From assembly GCA_049322755.1 (NCBI GenBank), contig JBMOQX010000030.1:1-64000 (forward strand): DNA of 64,000 bases, given 5' to 3'. The position numbers were made by a program, and so were the translations under genes. Within the stretch, counting starts at the first letter, position 1. Each line of letters starts with the position of its first letter. The stretch comes from DATIUV01 sp049322755. GTDB taxonomy: Bacteria > Pseudomonadota > Gammaproteobacteria > Burkholderiales > UBA6910. The notes under the pieces were generated by a model that was given only the letters and a program-made list of their open reading frames with translations, was not told where the DNA came from and searched no databases. Positions 60,377 through 64,000 of the stretch are shown here, piece after piece.

Positions 60377-61711
60377 ATGAAACCCACCCTAGTGCTGGTC
60401 GGCCGACCCAACGTCGGCAAGTCGACCCTGTTCAACCGCCTTACGCGCAGCCGGGCCGCGCTGGTGGCGGACGTCCCCGGCCTGACCCGCGACCGGCATT
60501 ACGGCATCGGCCGCTCGGGCGGGTGGAGCTTCCTGGCGGTGGACACCGGTGGCCTCGAGCCGGAGGCCAAGGACGGCATCATGGCCCGCATGGCGCAACA
60601 GACGCGCCAGGCCATCGCCGAAGGCGACGTGGTGGTGTTCCTGGCCGATGCCCGGCAGGGCGTCACCGCCCAGGATCGGGAGATCGCGCTCGAGCTGCGC
60701 CGCAGCGGCAAGCGGGTGGTGCTGGCGGTGAACAAGGCCGAAGGGCTCGCCCCGGAAGCGGCCCAGTCGGAGTTCTACGAACTCGGGCTCGGCGATCCGC
60801 TGCCCATCAGCGCAGCCCATGGGGAGCGCGTCGGCGAACTGTTGCAAATCGCCCTGCAGGGCTTCCCGGTGGACGAGGACGACGAGACCCTGCCGGATCA
60901 CCCGCGCATCGCGGTGGTGGGCCGCCCCAACGTCGGCAAGTCGACGCTGGTGAACTGCCTGCTGGGCGAAGAGCGCATGATCGCTTTCGACCAGCCTGGC
61001 ACCACGCGCGACAGCATCCGCGTCGATTTCGAGCGCGGCGGGCGCCGCTACACGCTGATCGACACCGCCGGACTGCGCCGCCGCGGGCGGGTCGAGGAAG
61101 CGATCGAGAAGTTCTCGGTGGTGAAGACGCTGCAGGCGATCGAGGAGGCCAACGTGGCGATCCTGGTGCTGGACGCCCGGTCCGAGATCGCCGAGCAGGA
61201 CGCCCACGTGGCGGGCTTCATCCTGGAATCGGGCACGGCGCTGGTGGTGGCCGTCAACAAGTGGGATGGCCTCGGCGACGAGCAGCGCACCTGGCTGAAG
61301 CGGGAACTGGCGCGCAAGCTCGATTTCCTCGGCTTTGCCCGCTTCCACTTCGTCTCCGCGCTGGAGGGCAGCGGGGTCGAGGCGCTGCTGCGCTCGGTGG
61401 ACGAAGCCTATGCCTCCGCCATGGCGAAACTGTCGACGCCGCGCCTGACGCGGCTGCTGCACGAATTTGTCGCCAAGCAGGCGCCGCCGCGCTCCGGGAT
61501 CGTGCGGCCCAAGCTGCGTTACGCGCACCAGGGCGGGGCCAACCCGCCGCTGATCGTGATTCACGGCAGCGCCCTCGGCAAGGTCCCGGACACCTACCGC
61601 CGCTATCTCGAGAACAGCTTCCGGCGGGCCTTCGCCCTGCAGGGCACGCCGTTGCGGGTGGCGTTCCGCGAGGGCGCCAATCCCTACGACCGCCGCCACG
61701 GGCGCCGCTGA
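60377..61711 (+). CDS. der: Ribosome-assembly GTPase Der (EngA)
   Basis: A 444-residue protein with two G domains. The first has LVLVGRPNVGKSTLFNRLTR, DTGGLE and NKAEG; the second has IAVVGRPNVGKSTLVNCLLG, DTAGLRRRGRV and NKWDGL. A C-terminal KH-like domain follows (PPLIVIHGSALGKVPDTYRR). It acts in 50S subunit assembly. It starts 43 bp after bamB. Confidence 0.97.
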   Translation: MKPTLVLVGRPNVGKSTLFNRLTRSRAALVADVPGLTRDRHYGIGRSGGWSFLAVDTGGLEPEAKDGIMARMAQQTRQAIAEGDVVVFLADARQGVTAQDREIALELRRSGKRVVLAVNKAEGLAPEAAQSEFYELGLGDPLPISAAHGERVGELLQIALQGFPVDEDDETLPDHPRIAVVGRPNVGKSTLVNCLLGEERMIAFDQPGTTRDSIRVDFERGGRRYTLIDTAGLRRRGRVEEAIEKFSVVKTLQAIEEANVAILVLDARSEIAEQDAHVAGFILESGTALVVAVNKWDGLGDEQRTWLKRELARKLDFLGFARFHFVSALEGSGVEALLRSVDEAYASAMAKLSTPRLTRLLHEFVAKQAPPRSGIVRPKLRYAHQGGANPPLIVIHGSALGKVPDTYRRYLENSFRRAFALQGTPLRVAFREGANPYDRRHGRR

Positions 61712-61783
61712 ACGCGAGGGAAACCGTTTCGGTTATGTCCGGTCGAATCCACTTCGGCGCCGCTTTCGGCGCGGTTTATTTGG

Positions 61784-61800
61784 CTATCCAAATCGGATAG
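61784..61800. promoter_or_regulatory. Inverted repeat in the hfq upstream region
   Basis: CTATCC, five bases, GGATAG: a perfect 6-bp inverted repeat 39 bp before the hfq start. It may be an operator or a small RNA hairpin in the leader. The surrounding sequence is AT-rich, consistent with a promoter for hfq. Confidence 0.35.
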
Positions 61801-61838
61801 AGTAGAACATTCAATAAACACAATTTTTTGGAGCAGCC

Positions 61839-62084
61839 ATGAGCTCAAAAGGGCAGACGCTACAAGACCCGTTTCTTAACATCCTGCGCAAGGAGCACAT
61901 TCCCGTTTCCATCTACTTGGTCAACGGAATCAAGCTCCAGGGGCAGATCGACTCGTTCGACCAGTACGTCGTTCTGCTCAAAAACACTGTCACCCAGATG
62001 GTCTACAAGCACGCCATTTCCACGGTGGTGCCCTCCCGCCCGGTGAACATCCCGTTTGAGCACGGCCCCGGACCGGATGCTTGA
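61839..62084 (+). CDS. hfq: RNA chaperone Hfq
   Basis: An 81-residue Sm-like protein. LQDPFLNILRKEHIPVSIYL (Sm1) and YKHAISTVVPSRPV (Sm2, YKHAIST) are canonical. It forms a hexamer that pairs small RNAs with mRNAs. A GGAG site is 6 bp before the ATG. The C-terminal tail is short, as in many betaproteobacteria. Confidence 0.98.
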   Translation: MSSKGQTLQDPFLNILRKEHIPVSIYLVNGIKLQGQIDSFDQYVVLLKNTVTQMVYKHAISTVVPSRPVNIPFEHGPGPDA

Positions 62085-63222
62085 CCGCCCCGCCGACGGG
62101 GACCGCGCGATCCTCGTGGGCCTCGACTTCGGTGATCCGCTGCACCGGGAATCGCTGGAGGAGCTGAAGCTGCTGGCGCAAAGCGCGGGTCTGCACACCG
62201 TCGCCGTCGTGGGCGGCCGCCGCGACCGCCCGGAGCCGGCGACTTTCGCCGGGAGCGGCAAGGTGCGGGAAGTCGCCGAGATTCTTGTCCGCGAGCGCGG
62301 CGCCCTGGTGGTGTTCAATCATGAGCTCTCGCCGGTCCAGGAGCGCAACCTGGAAAAGGCGCTGGGCTGCCGGGTGGTCGACCGCGTGAGCCTCATTCTC
62401 GATATCTTCGCGCAGCGCGCGCGCAGCCACGAGGGCAAGCTGCAAGTGGAGCTGGCGCAGCTGGAGCGTCTCGCGACGCGGCTGGTGCGCGGCTGGACCC
62501 ACCTGGAGCGCCAGCGCGGCGGCATCGGCCTGCGGGGCCCGGGCGAGACTCAGCTGGAAACCGACCGCCGGCTGATCGGCAAGCGGGTGAAGCTGCTCAA
62601 GGAAAAGCTCGAGCGGGTGGGGCGGCAGCGCGACGTCCAGCGCCGCGCGCGTGCGCGCGCGGACGTGCCCGCCGTGTCGCTGGTGGGATACACCAACGCC
62701 GGGAAGTCGACGCTGTTCAATGCTCTGGCCCATGGCAACGCCTATGCGGCGAACCAGCTGTTCGCGACGCTGGACACCACCTCGCGGCGCATCCATCTGC
62801 CGGCCACCGGGACCGTGGTCCTGTCGGACACGGTGGGGTTCATCCGCGACCTGCCCCACGAACTGGTGGCGGCGTTCCGCGCGACGCTGGAAGAGACGGT
62901 GCGCGCGCACCTGCTGCTGCACGTGGTGGATGCATCGAGTCCGATTCGCGGCGACCAGGTGGAGCAGGTGAACCAGGTGCTGGCCGAGATCGGCGCCGAC
63001 CGGGTGCAACAGATTCTGGTGCTCAACAAGATCGATCTCGCCGGGCTCCCTGCGGGCTTCGAGCGCGACGAGTATGGTAGAATTGCGCGCGTTTTCGTGA
63101 GCGCGTGCACGGGCGCCGGCCTTGATCTGTTGCGGACGGCCCTGGACGAACGCTTCTCGCTGCCCATCCCCGTCCCGGAACAACTTCCCGAAGCGCCCGC
63201 GCCGCGGGTGGCGGCATCTTGA
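62077..63222 (+). CDS. hflX: GTPase HflX
   Basis: A 381-residue GTPase. The N-terminal domain has VVGGRRDRPEPATFAGSGKV and RGGIGLRGPGETQLETDRRL. The G domain has VSLVGYTNAGKSTLFNALAH, SDTVGFIRDLPHEL and LNKIDL. It rescues or splits stalled ribosomes. The ATG at 62077 overlaps the hfq stop (ATGCTTGA). Confidence 0.95.
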   Translation: MLDRPADGDRAILVGLDFGDPLHRESLEELKLLAQSAGLHTVAVVGGRRDRPEPATFAGSGKVREVAEILVRERGALVVFNHELSPVQERNLEKALGCRVVDRVSLILDIFAQRARSHEGKLQVELAQLERLATRLVRGWTHLERQRGGIGLRGPGETQLETDRRLIGKRVKLLKEKLERVGRQRDVQRRARARADVPAVSLVGYTNAGKSTLFNALAHGNAYAANQLFATLDTTSRRIHLPATGTVVLSDTVGFIRDLPHELVAAFRATLEETVRAHLLLHVVDASSPIRGDQVEQVNQVLAEIGADRVQQILVLNKIDLAGLPAGFERDEYGRIARVFVSACTGAGLDLLRTALDERFSLPIPVPEQLPEAPAPRVAAS

Positions 63223-63247
63223 TCTGCAGGACAATCACGTAATTGCT

Positions 63248-64000
63248 ATGGCACTCAATGACCCCCAGTGGGGAAAGCGCGGTAATCAGGGACCCCCCGA
63301 CCTCGACGAACTCTGGCGCGGGCTGCAGCAGAAGCTGCAGGGCCTGTTCGGGGGGCGCGGCGGCGACGGACAGGGTGGCGAGGGCGGCGGCGGCCAGTTC
63401 AAGGGTGGCATCGGGCTGCTTGCAGGCCTGCTGTTCCTGGTCTGGGTCGCCAGCGGCTTCTACATCGTCGACGCCAGCCAGCGCGGCGTGGTGCTGCGCT
63501 TCGGCAAGTTCGTCGAGACCACGATGCCGGGACCGCGCTGGCACCTCCCGTATCCCATCGAGTCGGTGGAGATCGTCAACCTGTCGCAGGTGCGCACGGT
63601 CGAAATCGGCTACCGCAATGACGTGCGCAGCAAGGTGCTCAAGGAATCGCTGATGCTGACCGACGACGAGAACATCGTCGACATCCAGTTCGCGGTTCAG
63701 TACGTGCTCAACAACCCCGAGAACTACCTGTTCAATGTGCGCGCCCCCGACGAGGCGGTGCGCCAGGTGGCGGAAACCTCCTTCCGCGAGGTGGTGGGCA
63801 GGACCAAGATGGATTTCGTCCTCTACGAGGGGCGGGAAGCGCTGGCCGCCGACGCCGGCAAGCTGATGCAGGAAATCCTCGACCGCTACGGCACCGGCGT
63901 CAGCATCAGCAAGGTCAACCTGCAGAACGCGCAGCCGCCGGAGCAGGTCCAGGACGCATTCGACGACGCGGTCAAGGCCGGCCAGGACCGGGAGCGCCTG
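63248..64000 (+). CDS. hflK: HflK, FtsH protease modulator (5' part)
   Basis: The first 251 codons are inside the window. A Gly-rich N-terminus (QGLFGGRGGDGQGGEGGGGQ) leads to a membrane helix (GIGLLAGLLFLVWVASGFYI). The SPFH/band 7 domain follows (VDASQRGVVLRFGKFVETTM, YPIESVEIVNLSQVRTVEIG). With HflC it surrounds FtsH in the membrane and limits its activity. The gene continues past the window edge. Confidence 0.95.
   Translation, partial: MALNDPQWGKRGNQGPPDLDELWRGLQQKLQGLFGGRGGDGQGGEGGGGQFKGGIGLLAGLLFLVWVASGFYIVDASQRGVVLRFGKFVETTMPGPRWHLPYPIESVEIVNLSQVRTVEIGYRNDVRSKVLKESLMLTDDENIVDIQFAVQYVLNNPENYLFNVRAPDEAVRQVAETSFREVVGRTKMDFVLYEGREALAADAGKLMQEILDRYGTGVSISKVNLQNAQPPEQVQDAFDDAVKAGQDRERL

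Overview
The window is GC-rich chromosomal DNA from a betaproteobacterium, most likely of the Burkholderiales or a close relative. The evidence is the conserved run ndk-rlmN-pilW-rodZ-ispG-hisS-yfgM-bamB-der-hfq-hflX-hflK, a Bug/TctC tripartite tricarboxylate transporter paired with CoA-ester catabolism genes, and a Pil-Chp twitching chemotaxis operon. A 10-base N gap inside a gamma-glutamyltransferase gene suggests a scaffolded draft or metagenome assembly.

Region by region. (1) 1-1800 is a mobile scar. A HEPN-motif protein gene is bracketed by sequences that look like integron attC sites, so it reads as a mobile gene cassette. The upstream attC is cut by the truncated start of an IS1111-type (IS110 family) element, followed by an IS21 end with the istB 3' end and the 5' part of an IS200 tnpA. 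(2) 1859-15841 is a catabolic island: enoyl-CoA hydratase, a ThDP enzyme and tctABC on the minus strand; a second hydratase, a LysR regulator, a 3-hydroxyacyl-CoA dehydrogenase, a thiolase, a glutaryl-CoA dehydrogenase-like enzyme and an ADP-forming acyl-CoA ligase around and after them. Together these could import a carboxylate, activate it with CoA and beta-oxidise it. A 32-bp spaced motif occurs at both the regulator promoter and the central divergent promoter. (3) 15838-16391 is a decayed amidase. (4) 16533-25333 is pilG-pilH-pilI-pilJ-chpA, followed by a Ser/Thr kinase with a cyclic-nucleotide-binding-type domain. (5) 27191-30364 holds an ArsS-like radical SAM gene and a TVP38-FAD reductase fusion. 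(6) 30507-34304 is tesA divergent from ybbA-ybbP. (7) 34305-34863 holds a tRNA-Ser(UGA) preceded by 127-bp tandem repeats that each carry a tRNA 5' half.

(8) 34962-41735 contains queD, a radical SAM gene, an HTH gene, lysC, tRNA-Ser(GCU), tRNA-Arg(ACG), a glutathione peroxidase, endonuclease V divergent from a DUF99 (endonuclease V homologue) gene, and several gene remnants. (9) 41979-45895 is a histidine kinase next to a Ser/Thr kinase fused to two receiver-type domains, a possible His-Asp to Ser/Thr bridge. (10) 45961-53107 carries a ClC channel, a FIST protein, ggt, accA, tilS and ndk. (11) 53118-64000 is the housekeeping cluster, ending inside hflK.

All functions are inferred by reading motifs and family resemblance; no database search was run. 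Starts were moved from the longest possible reading frame when start codon context, neighbour overlap or family N-termini favoured a shorter protein.
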